Source of the DNA: Microbulbifer sp. A4B17 | GTDB lineage: Bacteria; Pseudomonadota; Gammaproteobacteria; Pseudomonadales; Cellvibrionaceae | DNA length: 64,000 nucleotides | NCBI RefSeq assembly: GCF_003076275.1 | Contig: NZ_CP029064.1 | Span: 2,118,501 to 2,182,500 of the forward strand | Direction of reading: 5' to 3' | In this document: positions 17,085-25,784 of the stretch, one piece after another | Numbering within the stretch: position 1 is the stretch's first letter | Layout: each line of letters opens with the position of its first letter | Notes under the pieces: generated by a model | Database searches by the model: none | What the model was told of the DNA's origin: nothing | The model's input: only the letters and a program-made list of their open reading frames with translations | Program-made: the position numbers and the translations under genes

Positions 17085-18251
17085 TTATGCGTTGGGTTTA
17101 CGCTTGCCGGGCAGTATGCCCATCAACTTACAGATAATGCCGAGCATTACTTCATCTGCGCCGCCGCCGATAGCGGTGAGACGGCTATCCCGGTAAGCGC
17201 GGTTGATTACAGTTTCCTCGATATAGCCCATGCCACCCCAGAACTGCAGGCACTGATCGGGAATAGAGCGGGACAGGCGACCAGCCTTGAGCTTGGCCAT
17301 AGAGGCGAGGGTAGTGACATCTTCACCGGCTACATAGGCTTCCACCGCGCGCCAGGTTAGAGAGCGCAGGCATTCCACTTCGGTCTGCATTTCTGCGAGG
17401 GCAAAGTGGATAGTTTGATTGTCGATCAATGGTGCTTTAAAGGCATGGCGTTCGCGCACATAGTCGATGGTGCTGGTTACACAGTGCTCCAGGCCTTTTA
17501 AGTTCAGCGCGGCGCCGGCGAGGCGTTCTTCCTGGAACTGAAGCATCTGCAATAGGAATCCGGCACCTTCATCGCCGATACGGAAATGTTTGGGCACCCG
17601 TACATTGTCAAAAAAGATGGGAGCGGTTTCCGATGAGCGCATACCTAATTTGTCGAGTTTTTCGCCGATGCGTACACCAGGCGTTTTCGCCGGAATAATG
17701 ACCAGGGATTTGTTGTTGTGAGCTTTGCCCTCACTGGTATTGACCAGGGTGCAGAAAAAATCGGCGCAGGGGGCGTTGGTGATCCACATCTTGCTGCCGT
17801 TAATCACATAGTCGTCGCCATCGCTCTTGGCAGTGGTTTTAATCGAAGCAACATCGGAACCGGCGCCGGGTTCGGAAACGGCAATTGCACCGATCATCTC
17901 GCCACTCACAGCGGGAATCAGGAACTGCTCTTTCAAATCCTGGCTGCCAAAATTAGCCAGAGCCGGGGTGCACATGGAGGTTTGCACTGAAATTGACAGG
18001 GGTACGCCGCCACAGTGGGCGCTGCCCAGCTCTTCCAGGAAAACGGTTTCGTAACTGAAGTCGAGGCCCAGACCACCGAAGTCCGTGGACTTGCTGATGC
18101 CCAGCAGGCCCAGGTTGGCCAGTTGTTGGAAAATTTCGTGGATAGGAAAGCGGCCGGCCTTTTCCCATTCCGCCACATTGGGATTGATTTCCTGCTGTAC
18201 AAAGTTTTGTACAGTGCGCTGCAGTTCCCGGTGTTGATCGCTAAATATCAT
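17085..18251 (-). CDS. atuD: Citronellyl-CoA dehydrogenase-like acyl-CoA dehydrogenase
   Basis: This 388-residue flavoprotein resembles the AtuD group of acyl-CoA dehydrogenases, which oxidise citronellyl-CoA to geranyl-CoA. Typical stretches are INPNVAEWEKAGRFPIHEIF near residue 22, SEPGAGSDVASIKTTA near 137, INGSKMWITNAP near 160, LGMRSSETAPIFFDNVRVP near 210 and LQFWGGMGYIEE near 341, ending in IGGGADEVMLGIICKLMG. The gene lies between the beta subunit and the hydratase, exactly the atuC-D-E order. The nine-base gap to the hydratase start supports one transcript. Isovaleryl-CoA dehydrogenase is the main alternative and is less likely, since no HMG-CoA lyase is present. Confidence 0.82.
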   Translation of the reverse strand: MIFSDQHRELQRTVQNFVQQEINPNVAEWEKAGRFPIHEIFQQLANLGLLGISKSTDFGGLGLDFSYETVFLEELGSAHCGGVPLSISVQTSMCTPALANFGSQDLKEQFLIPAVSGEMIGAIAVSEPGAGSDVASIKTTAKSDGDDYVINGSKMWITNAPCADFFCTLVNTSEGKAHNNKSLVIIPAKTPGVRIGEKLDKLGMRSSETAPIFFDNVRVPKHFRIGDEGAGFLLQMLQFQEERLAGAALNLKGLEHCVTSTIDYVRERHAFKAPLIDNQTIHFALAEMQTEVECLRSLTWRAVEAYVAGEDVTTLASMAKLKAGRLSRSIPDQCLQFWGGMGYIEETVINRAYRDSRLTAIGGGADEVMLGIICKLMGILPGKRKPNA

Positions 18252-18332
18252 TATTGTTTTCCCTGCCTTGAAGTGTGAACCCGGTGATTGTGTTAATGAG
18301 CAACCGCACTTCCTTGTTGCCCCGGTTTTTCA

Positions 18333-19940
18333 TTAGAACCTAGCTACGCCAAAGGTATTTTTATTGAGTTTTCTCTGCTCGGCCTCATTGCAAATTTCTA
18401 GCAACATGCCTAAAAGTTTGCGTGTATCGCGGGGATCGATAATGCCGTCATCCCAGAGGCGTGCACTGCAGGCGAGAGCATCGGAATTGCCATGCATAAA
18501 TGCGCTGGTGTCATTTTCCAATTTGTCCAATACCGTCTCATCCACATTGCCACTGCGTTGCATTTTTTGTTGTGTGACGATGCGCATTACCTTGCCGGCC
18601 TGGGCTGCTCCCATAACTGCGGTGCGGGAATTGGGCCAGGCAAAAATAAAGCGGGGATCGAATCCGCGACCGCACATGGCGTAGTTGCCGGCCCCATAGG
18701 AACCGCCCACGACAATACTGAGTTTTGGTACGCTGGCATTGGCCACGGCCTGAATCATTTTGGCCCCGTGCTTGATGATGCCGTTGCGCTCCACTTCGGT
18801 ACCCACCATAAAGCCGGTGGTGTTATGTAAAAACAGCAGTGGAGTGCCACTCTGTTCGCACAACTGAATAAACTGCGCGGCCTTGTTGGCCCCCTTGGGG
18901 GTGATCGGGCCGTTATTCCCAATAATTCCTACAGGAAAGCCTTCAATACGAATATGGCCACATACGGTTTGTCGATCGAATTCCGGCTTGAAATCCAACA
19001 TGGCAGAGCCGTCGGCTACACGAGCGAGAATTTCGCGTACGTCGTAGGGCTTTTTACTGTCTGCTGGAATCAGGCCGAGCAGGTCGTCGATAGGATGCAA
19101 TGGGTCTCGGTAGTCTTTTTGTACTGAGCTTTTAATGGGTGAGGGTAGGGTGGCAATAATTTCCCTTGCTATGCGGATACCATCGGCGTCGTTCTCAGCT
19201 AAGTAATCGCCACTGCCGGATTCGGTACAGTGCATTTCCGCTCCACCGAGGCTTTCCGCATCGGCAATTTCACCGGTGGCTGCTTTCAGTAGCGGCGGCC
19301 CAGCCAGATACATACCGGTTTGCCCGCGTACCATGACCACATAATCTGACAGGCCTGGCTGGTAAGCACCGCCAGCAGTAGCGCCGCCATGTACCACGGT
19401 TACTTGCGGAATACCGGCAGCGGACATTCGAGCCTGGTTAGCAAATCCGCGTCCACCGGGAGCGAAAGTGTCGCTGGCATACATCAGGTTGGCACCACCA
19501 CTTTGTGCCAGGGCGACAATCGGCAAATGATTCTCCAGAGCGATCCTCTGCATTCGCAGGGCTTTATCCATCCCGGCTGGTGAGATGGTGCCACCTTTTA
19601 CGGCATAGTTATCTACCCGAACCATGCAACGTTGTCCGCTGACCTGGCCAATGCCACAAATGGCTCCGCCACCCGCACCGGTACCATCCTGGTCGTCAAA
19701 AAGTTTATAGCCGGCAAGGGAGCACAGCTCAACAAAAGGTGCGCCGGGGTCGAGCAATAAATTAAGGCGCTCCCTTGGCAGCAGCCAGCCCCGATCACGA
19801 TAACGGGACGCCTTACTTTTTTCAGCTTGAACCGGGCGTTGCTCAGCTTCACGAAACTGGTTGATCTGTTCCAGCATGGCAGCTTGGTTGTCATTGAACT
19901 CTGCCGAGCGGTTGTCGAGCTGGGAATCAATCGGCTGCAT
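18333..19940 (-). CDS. atuC: Acyl-CoA carboxylase beta subunit, geranyl-CoA carboxylase type
   Basis: This is the carboxyltransferase subunit of 535 residues, typical for the MCC/GCC family. It has the two crotonase-like halves with glycine-rich oxyanion loops: SGGANLMYASDTFAPGGRGF and HGGATAGGAYQPGLSDYVV in the first, and GNNGPITPKGANKAAQF and GGSYGAGNYAMCGRGFDPR in the second. 3-Methylcrotonyl-CoA carboxylases have a bulky FGRIFYNQARMS segment where this protein has GGRGFANQARMS. As published for geranyl-CoA carboxylase, loss of the bulky Phe makes room for the longer acyl chain. Its ATG overlaps the stop of the upstream SDR gene (TAATG), so translation is coupled. An 81-base gap separates it from the dehydrogenase. 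Confidence 0.83.
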   Translation of the reverse strand: MQPIDSQLDNRSAEFNDNQAAMLEQINQFREAEQRPVQAEKSKASRYRDRGWLLPRERLNLLLDPGAPFVELCSLAGYKLFDDQDGTGAGGGAICGIGQVSGQRCMVRVDNYAVKGGTISPAGMDKALRMQRIALENHLPIVALAQSGGANLMYASDTFAPGGRGFANQARMSAAGIPQVTVVHGGATAGGAYQPGLSDYVVMVRGQTGMYLAGPPLLKAATGEIADAESLGGAEMHCTESGSGDYLAENDADGIRIAREIIATLPSPIKSSVQKDYRDPLHPIDDLLGLIPADSKKPYDVREILARVADGSAMLDFKPEFDRQTVCGHIRIEGFPVGIIGNNGPITPKGANKAAQFIQLCEQSGTPLLFLHNTTGFMVGTEVERNGIIKHGAKMIQAVANASVPKLSIVVGGSYGAGNYAMCGRGFDPRFIFAWPNSRTAVMGAAQAGKVMRIVTQQKMQRSGNVDETVLDKLENDTSAFMHGNSDALACSARLWDDGIIDPRDTRKLLGMLLEICNEAEQRKLNKNTFGVARF

Positions 19941-20833
19941 TAGAGCTTGCCCTCCGCTTCCAATTCTTCCACTACCTGCGGCCGGCGTTTTCGATGGAAT
20001 CCGTTGAAGCGTTTAGAGTTACTGGCCGCCTGTGGCTGCCAAAGGGGAGAGTGATGTTTGAGGCTCGAGCCACCATCGATACGCAGCGTTTGTCCGGTGA
20101 TATAGCTGGCGGCATCGGAAAGTAGGAAGCACACGGCCCCACTAACTTCCGCTTCTTCTCCCAATCGGTAGAGGGGAATACTGTCTCGGAAGCCCGGTAG
20201 TAGCTCGCGCAGGAATTTGGGATCGTAAGTATCAAAGCCGCTGGAGAGAATATAGCCTGGCGCCACGGCGTTAACTCGAACCCCAAAAGGCGCCCACTCT
20301 AAGGCGGAGGTTTCGGTAATATTTTCCATGCCTGCTCGAGCGGCACCGGAATGTCCCATCATTGGCATGCCGCCGGCGTTATCTGCGGTGATATTTACGA
20401 TACTGCCGCCGTGCTGTTTCATAGATTGAACAAAAACTTCTCGGGACATTAAAAAGCCACCGAGCAGGTTACTGCGTACAACAGCATCGAACCCTTTTGT
20501 GTTGATCTGCTCAAGGGGTGAGGGGAACTGGCCACCGGCATTGTTCACTAATCCGTGAATTTGGCCCCGGGCCTGGACTATTTGCCCCACTGTCTCCTGC
20601 ACTCCTTCTTCATCGCGAATGTCCAGGCTGAATAAGCTGCACTCGCCAGCATCGTTGTTGATCTCGCCGGCAACCCTTTCCAGCTTGTCCAGTTTGCGCC
20701 CGATCAATACTACATGGGCGCCAAGGCTGGCCAGTTCGTGGGCGATGCAGCGTCCAATACCGCTGCCGCCGCCGGTGACGATATAGGTTTGCTCGCTAAA
20801 GCTGCCGGAGCGCAGCTGGCTTTGATAGCGCAT
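19940..20833 (-). CDS. atuB: Short-chain dehydrogenase of the atu-like operon (AtuB/AtuG type)
   Basis: This classical SDR of 297 residues heads the operon. TGGGSGIGRCIAHEL near residue 20 is the nucleotide-binding glycine motif, and VNNAGGQFPS near 95 is the NNAG motif. The usual catalytic YxxxK is altered: the segment reads MMGHSGAARAGMENI, with His and Arg in place of Tyr and Lys. Such variants occur in enoyl-CoA reductase-like SDRs. In Pseudomonas, AtuB or AtuG is proposed to act on citronellol/citronellal or on hydroxyacyl-CoA intermediates. The C-terminal extension KRFNGFHRKRRPQVVEELE is basic. AAAAGGAAACTTTC precedes the ATG. The promoter lies in the gap to the divergent TetR gene. Confidence 0.72.
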   Translation of the reverse strand: MRYQSQLRSGSFSEQTYIVTGGGSGIGRCIAHELASLGAHVVLIGRKLDKLERVAGEINNDAGECSLFSLDIRDEEGVQETVGQIVQARGQIHGLVNNAGGQFPSPLEQINTKGFDAVVRSNLLGGFLMSREVFVQSMKQHGGSIVNITADNAGGMPMMGHSGAARAGMENITETSALEWAPFGVRVNAVAPGYILSSGFDTYDPKFLRELLPGFRDSIPLYRLGEEAEVSGAVCFLLSDAASYITGQTLRIDGGSSLKHHSPLWQPQAASNSKRFNGFHRKRRPQVVEELEAEGKL

Positions 20834-20932
20834 GAAAGTTTCCTTTTTTACGGCCTTACGGCTTATTCAGTTTTTATTGTTCTTGTCGGCGCTTGCGCCT
20901 GCGTGTGGGAAAACGCAGAATGGCTTAACGCT

Positions 20933-20950
20933 ACCAAGCAAGCGCTTGGT
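20933..20950. promoter_or_regulatory. Candidate TetR operator between atuB-like gene and regulator
   Basis: ACCAAGCAAGCGCTTGGT contains a perfect ten-base palindrome, CAAGCGCTTG (20939-20948), and outer ACCAAG/CTTGGT arms. It is in the divergent intergenic space, 84 bases from the regulator start used here, where an AtuR-like repressor would bind. Confidence 0.55.
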
Positions 20951-21035
20951 GTTCAATACTTGGCGCCTATTTGATTAAAAATTCTCAAGGCCGTTAAGAT
21001 GTTTGACTCAAATTGATCAATACGGGGAGTGGTTC

Positions 21036-21680
21036 GTGATTGAAAGTGGGCAGGATTTCGTGGAGGTTCCCGAAGAGTTATCGCCACAGCAGCTGGTAGG
21101 TGCTTTGGTGGCAGAGGGAGTGCTAACAGATCCTGAATCTGCCCGTGGACGTTTGCTGAATGCTGCAGCGCGGTTGTTTGAGCAAAAAGGGTTTGCCCGC
21201 ACGACAGTGCGGGATCTCGCTGCGGAAGTGGGTATTTTATCTGGAAGTATTTTTCATCATTTCTCCAGTAAGGAGCAGATTCTCTGTGAAGTAATGCGGG
21301 AGGTGACGATATTTGCCGGTGCGCGAATGCGAACCGCAGCGGAACAGAGTCGAACACCACAAGAGAGGCTTCAGGCCTGTATTCAGTGCGAATTAGAGGC
21401 TATTCATGGATTGGCAGTACCGGGTTTTTCTATCCTGGTGGTGGAATGGAGGAGCCTATCCGAAGAGAGCCAGCAGGAGGTTTTACGCTTGCGGGAAGAA
21501 TATGAGCAGATATGGCTGGACGCTATTGAGGCCGCCGAGTGTCCTGGTGGTGATCCCGCTCTGGTAAGGCGTTTACTGGTCGGTGCATTGAGCCACACAT
21601 ACAGTTGGTTCAGGCCGAGAGATAAGGGGCTGTCCATTCCTGATCTGGCGGCGCGTGTTTTAACAATATTCACTCCCTGA
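21036..21680 (+). CDS. TetR family regulator, AtuR-like
   Basis: This is a TetR repressor divergent from the terpene-type catabolic operon. The HTH lies near residues 45-85 of the product: ARGRLLNAAARLFEQKGFAR, TTVRDLAAEVGILSGSIFHH, FSSKEQIL. The rest is the helical ligand domain. The GTG at 21036 is chosen because GGGGAG lies six bases upstream; a TTG at 21003 would add 11 residues. About 30 residues precede the HTH, more than usual. By position it matches atuR, which represses atu genes in P. aeruginosa until a terpenoid acyl-CoA is present. Ligand and target here are inferred. Confidence 0.82.
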   Translation: MIESGQDFVEVPEELSPQQLVGALVAEGVLTDPESARGRLLNAAARLFEQKGFARTTVRDLAAEVGILSGSIFHHFSSKEQILCEVMREVTIFAGARMRTAAEQSRTPQERLQACIQCELEAIHGLAVPGFSILVVEWRSLSEESQQEVLRLREEYEQIWLDAIEAAECPGGDPALVRRLLVGALSHTYSWFRPRDKGLSIPDLAARVLTIFTP

Positions 21681-21863
21681 ATTCTTCCTAAATTGGCAAA
21701 GCGTGCCAGAAAAACTGTGAACTTTGCCTTCTTTCCTGCCATTTTTGTTTTTGAACTGGCTTGGTGAGAACTGGTGCGCAACTGATTTTCTCTGAATCTT
21801 TTACTCTCCGCGCAAGACGTAATGAATGTGACATTTTGCGTCACTTGGTGACAGGAGAGGGAG

Positions 21864-24401
21864 ATGGCGGGCCAGGATTTATACCAGGTGGTATCCACTG
21901 GAAGGACACTTCACGCCAAAGAACCGGGTCCGGTTATCCGGGATGTGGCTAAATTGTTCTCCATCTCGGAGCCCCAGGCGCGCAGGCTGCTACTAAAAGG
22001 CTGGGTGATTAAGGATCAGCTGGTTTCTGACCAGGCGTTGGAGTTTCGCACCAGTTTGCAGAAAATTGGTCTGCGGGTAGAGGTTTGCCCGGCGGGACGC
22101 TTTGATAACCGCGAGTTGATTGCAAAAATAAAAGTTGCTCAGCGGCGTAAGGCGCAAGTGAGTGCTGCCTCGGCTTCAGAAAAACCGCGAGCCGGCACAG
22201 ACCCTTTTGTGGCTGCAGGCCAGGAATCCCCTGGAGTGGGTCAAGCTCGGGTTTCAACTTCACCCACTACAGTCACTGACCAACCAGCTGTGCAGCCGCA
22301 AGGCTCACCCAGTTCAGTTGAACAGATTTTATCTGAAGCCAGCCGTTTACAAACCGATACTGTCACCAGTCAGGGAAAGGCCCTGTGGGGAGTGGTTAAG
22401 GCCACAATTGTTCCGTCAGTATTCTTGTCGATCCTATCCGCCTGTGTATTTTTTAGTGGTTATGCCCTATGGCAAATTCCCCTGGCTGCCTGGCAGGGGG
22501 AGTTGACCGGAGTAGTGGTGACGTTGAGCCTGATATCGGTGCTTCTCGCTTTGTTTATTGGCTTGTTATTGGCCTGGCCATTTTTCTGCTTTTCCCCTCG
22601 CTTGCGAGATCAATCGGGACCACGCCAGCTATTGCCTGCTGATGGCAAACAGGCCCTTCAATTAATCGAGTTAATGGCCGATAAATTAGGCTTGCCGAAG
22701 ATCAGCCAGGTCTTTGTCAGTGCGGACTCCCAAATTGTGTCACAACCGAGTTTTTTTCAGGTTCTTCAGCAACGTCTACCACTTACACTGGGACTTGCAA
22801 GTGTTGCCTCCATGGAAGGTAGAGAGGTTCTGGCGCTCGTGGGCAGGGGGCTCGCCGTTTATCGCGGTCGTTTGCTGGGTACTCTAGGTTGGTTAACTTA
22901 CGGTGCAATGCAACGATTGGAGTTGATGCAGTGGGCCTTTGAAAATGAGCGCAGCGCGGTCAGCCCGAATAACACTCCTGGAATTTTGGTAAAACCTTTT
23001 CACCGTATGCTTGTGACCGGGGGCTATATTTTTCTTCCTCTCCTGCAGCGCCTGGAGGCGCTGCATTGCCGCCTGACAGCTGGCAGTGCCGTGTTTCTTC
23101 AGCAGGGGGCTGATAGTGTCGCAGCGCAGATAATAGGTAGCAATGCTTTGGCTGACTTTGCCAGGAAGTGGCACAAACTGGTACATGCAGACCTCCTGGT
23201 AACAGAGATTAACCGCGAGGCCCAAGCTATGGGCCGTAGCTGTGTGAATACTCCCGAAGCGGTGCGCTGGGTGCAGGAGAATCTGGATGCTGATACTTGC
23301 GATGCGGTTGATGCCGCTATGGCACAAGCGAGAGATCCCTGGGATATTCAGCAAGCTATCGATAGTGAATGCGTGGTTGAGTTAATTGAACGGGGCTTTC
23401 CCGGCCAGATCAGGTCTGCGGTGCCCCTGCAATCAATGTTTGTAGACTTTGCCGGCCTTGCGATCGCTGTGACAGCAGAGGTTGCTGGCCAGGACTGCGA
23501 GATGGTTGAAAATCGGCTTTTACTCAGTTCGAGTAAGGAGTCAGAGGAATCTGCGGAGGTGCTTGAAGAGTATTTCAATCGTTTGGTCCCCCTGACTATG
23601 ATGCCATTGCGTAGGCCCGCCTCTACGGAAATGCAGGCGATGGACCTGCAGGGCACCATTGACTGGCTGCGCAGTAAACTGGTGGAACTGCGTGATTTAC
23701 GCGGGCGCCGGGAGGACCTGCAGATCAGGGTTTTTGCTATGCAGCTGGGTGCGGCCCTGATACGCGGTAAAGTCCGTATAACTGCGGATGACTTTTGTTT
23801 ACAGGGCTCCAGTCTTGCCGCTGCACAAGAGCGGATCGCGGTTAAGCGCACTGAACTGGAGGAGTCTCACAAGCAGCTGCAACAGATTTATGGTGTTTTC
23901 TACCAGCGGCTGTGCCTGGCACTTGTGACTATGCCGGCCGATCAACGCCAGGTGGCCAGGAATCAGCTTCGTCATTTGGCAGCTTACGATAACTTGGCAC
24001 CCCATTTGGATCGGCTCGCCGGTTACAGCCATTCATTTGCAATGTTTTCTCGGCATTTATCCCCCGAGTTGAATGAAAGAGAGCTGGTGCAGAAATATAT
24101 GGCGCTATCGGTGCGGGAGATAGATGCCATAGTGGCTGCAGTGCAGGGTTCAGAGCTGTTGAAAGAGCAGGGGCTGGCTGCAGCTCTGGACTTGAAGGCT
24201 CAACGGGAGTCACCTAAGAAACTGCCTCAAGGGCATCAGGAGGCCCTGGATGTACTGCAGGTATTGGAGTCGCGTTGCAAACAGATCCGTGCTGCGATAC
24301 TGGAACACTATCAGATCCAGCTTGCTACGCTGGTAAGGCAGTGTCTGGAGAGGGAAAAGCAGTTGCAGTTAAACCCACTGCGACTGCTCAAGGTCGGTTA
24401 A
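21864..24401 (+). CDS. Large membrane protein with degenerate M48-peptidase-like domain
   Basis: This 845-residue protein is not assigned to a characterised family. Residues 1-90 (LYQVVSTGRTL, then LFSISEPQARRLLLKGWVIK) resemble the small domain that handles position-like signals in some membrane proteins. A Pro/Ser/Gln-rich linker follows. Two membrane segments lie at about 178-205 and 215-245. After them, KLGLPKISQVFVSAD, then PLTLGLASVASMEGREVLALVGRGLAVY, follows the layout of M48 peptidases (LGLP.. and EL.A.LAHELGH), but the HExxH zinc site reads VGRGL. It therefore looks like a catalytically dead pseudo-peptidase. The last 300 residues are helical and rich in Gln/Glu/Arg. GGAGAGGGAG precedes the ATG. 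Its stop overlaps the convergent yciH by four bases. Confidence 0.75.
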   Translation: MAGQDLYQVVSTGRTLHAKEPGPVIRDVAKLFSISEPQARRLLLKGWVIKDQLVSDQALEFRTSLQKIGLRVEVCPAGRFDNRELIAKIKVAQRRKAQVSAASASEKPRAGTDPFVAAGQESPGVGQARVSTSPTTVTDQPAVQPQGSPSSVEQILSEASRLQTDTVTSQGKALWGVVKATIVPSVFLSILSACVFFSGYALWQIPLAAWQGELTGVVVTLSLISVLLALFIGLLLAWPFFCFSPRLRDQSGPRQLLPADGKQALQLIELMADKLGLPKISQVFVSADSQIVSQPSFFQVLQQRLPLTLGLASVASMEGREVLALVGRGLAVYRGRLLGTLGWLTYGAMQRLELMQWAFENERSAVSPNNTPGILVKPFHRMLVTGGYIFLPLLQRLEALHCRLTAGSAVFLQQGADSVAAQIIGSNALADFARKWHKLVHADLLVTEINREAQAMGRSCVNTPEAVRWVQENLDADTCDAVDAAMAQARDPWDIQQAIDSECVVELIERGFPGQIRSAVPLQSMFVDFAGLAIAVTAEVAGQDCEMVENRLLLSSSKESEESAEVLEEYFNRLVPLTMMPLRRPASTEMQAMDLQGTIDWLRSKLVELRDLRGRREDLQIRVFAMQLGAALIRGKVRITADDFCLQGSSLAAAQERIAVKRTELEESHKQLQQIYGVFYQRLCLALVTMPADQRQVARNQLRHLAAYDNLAPHLDRLAGYSHSFAMFSRHLSPELNERELVQKYMALSVREIDAIVAAVQGSELLKEQGLAAALDLKAQRESPKKLPQGHQEALDVLQVLESRCKQIRAAILEHYQIQLATLVRQCLEREKQLQLNPLRLLKVG

Positions 24402-24721
24402 CCGCCAGCCAATTTTACCGTGTGATTGCGTGACTCCAGGAATGCTTTGATCTCTGTGCGTTTGTCGCCCTGGATTTCAATCACCCCCTCTTTGAGGGCG
24501 CCACCGCAACCGCAGCGCTTCTTGAGTTCTGCCAGCAGAAGCTTGAGTTCGCTGTCGGTGCCTGGCAATCCTCGTACGCAAGTTACTCCTTTCCCTTTGC
24601 GACCCTTGGTCTCTCTCTGGATTCTAACTATGCCGTCTCCATCGCGGCGCTTCTCAGCCTTGGGCTCTTCTTTAATGCGACCGCGATCAGTTGAATAAAC
24701 GAGACGATTCTCCTTGGCCAT
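24398..24721 (-). CDS. yciH: SUI1/eIF1-like translation factor YciH
   Basis: This 107-residue protein has the SUI1 domain (eIF1 fold). The N-terminus is basic and unstructured (MAKENRLVYSTDRGRI). The conserved core follows: GKGVTCVRGLPGTDSEL, then LKKRCGCGGALKEGVIEIQGD and the final FLESRNHTVKLAGG. E. coli YciH influences start-site fidelity and stress translation, and the size is the same. The gene is convergent with the large membrane protein gene, and their ends overlap by four bases. No partner gene is evident. Confidence 0.92.
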   Translation of the reverse strand: MAKENRLVYSTDRGRIKEEPKAEKRRDGDGIVRIQRETKGRKGKGVTCVRGLPGTDSELKLLLAELKKRCGCGGALKEGVIEIQGDKRTEIKAFLESRNHTVKLAGG

Positions 24722-24887
24722 GGTTGGGGTTACTCCGTTGGTATTTGCTGGAAATTCCTGGCGATTGTGCCCGAGGTGGGCAGGATGTCAAAGTCACTGC
24801 AGGCGATGTTGAAAATGGGCGACCTCCGGTGCTTGAGAGGTTAGAATTTTGCCGCAATATAAAACAGCAGCGTAGTTGAGGTGATAG

Positions 24888-25721
24888 ATGGCGTTGGCAG
24901 GACGTCGAAAACTGCTTAATGAGGTAATTTTCGGAACCGAGACCCGGGCAGGGCGAAATTTTGATGTTTTTTTGATCTGGGCGATCCTGATCAGCGTGGG
25001 TTTGGTGCTCCTGACCTCCATAGGTACGGTGCGCGACCGCTATGAGCACTTACTCATCGGCCTGGAATGGGTATTTACTGGTCTCTTTACCATTGAATAC
25101 ATCGCTCGGATATATTGCACGGTGAATCGGCGCAAATATATCTTCAGTTTCTATGGGATTGTGGACCTTCTCGCAATTCTCCCCAGCTACCTGGCCCTTC
25201 TCTATACCGGAGCCACTTACCTGTTGGTGATTCGCCTGTTGCGGGTATTGCGGATTTTCCGAATCCTGAAATTGGTGCGCTACTTGCGTGATGCCAATGT
25301 ATTGCTGCGGGCCCTAGGGCTGGCCCGGCGTAAAATTCTGGTGTTTTACTCCAGTGTTTTGGTTATGTGCATTATTTTTGGCTCCTTGATGTTTGTTGTG
25401 GAGGGGCCGGGCCATGGGTTCACCAGTATTCCCACCAGTGTGTATTGGGCCATTGTGACTATTACAACTGTTGGTTATGGCGATATCTCTCCGCAAACTC
25501 CTTTGGGGCAGGGCATTGCTGCAATGACCATGCTGATTGGTTACTCAATTATTGCAGTGCCTACCGGTATTCTAACGGCGGAGTTGGCTGGAGAAATGCA
25601 TCGGGAGCGAGTACAACAGCGCTGTGATAACTGCAGCCGTAGTGCCCATGACCCAGATGCGGAATACTGCAAATTCTGCGGCCATCGCCTGGAGGATATG
25701 GAAGAGAGCGAAACGCTGTAA
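24888..25721 (+). CDS. Voltage-gated potassium channel with C-terminal zinc ribbon
   Basis: This six-segment channel of 277 residues lies in the inner membrane. S4 is the Arg-rich RLLRVLRIFRILKLVRYLRD near residue 115. The pore filter is TTVGYGD near residue 194, the K+-selective signature, followed by S6. The C-terminus carries CDNC and CKFC pairs (CDNCSRSAHDPDAEYCKFCG), a zinc-ribbon-like tail also seen in other bacterial channels of this type. GAGGTGATAG precedes the ATG. No partner subunit is nearby. Confidence 0.9.
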   Translation: MALAGRRKLLNEVIFGTETRAGRNFDVFLIWAILISVGLVLLTSIGTVRDRYEHLLIGLEWVFTGLFTIEYIARIYCTVNRRKYIFSFYGIVDLLAILPSYLALLYTGATYLLVIRLLRVLRIFRILKLVRYLRDANVLLRALGLARRKILVFYSSVLVMCIIFGSLMFVVEGPGHGFTSIPTSVYWAIVTITTVGYGDISPQTPLGQGIAAMTMLIGYSIIAVPTGILTAELAGEMHRERVQQRCDNCSRSAHDPDAEYCKFCGHRLEDMEESETL

Positions 25722-25739
25722 GATATTCACATTTTGTCA

Positions 25740-25764
25740 CTGTCGGCCAAAACAGGGCCGGCAG
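25740..25764. terminator. Hairpin between convergent channel and thioesterase genes
   Basis: CTGTCGGCC (25740-25748) pairs with GGCCGGCAG (25756-25764) with one mismatch and a seven-base loop. It lies in the 63-base gap between convergent genes. No T-run is present on either side. Confidence 0.4.
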
Positions 25765-25784
25765 CCACTTATCAGCTTATGGTT

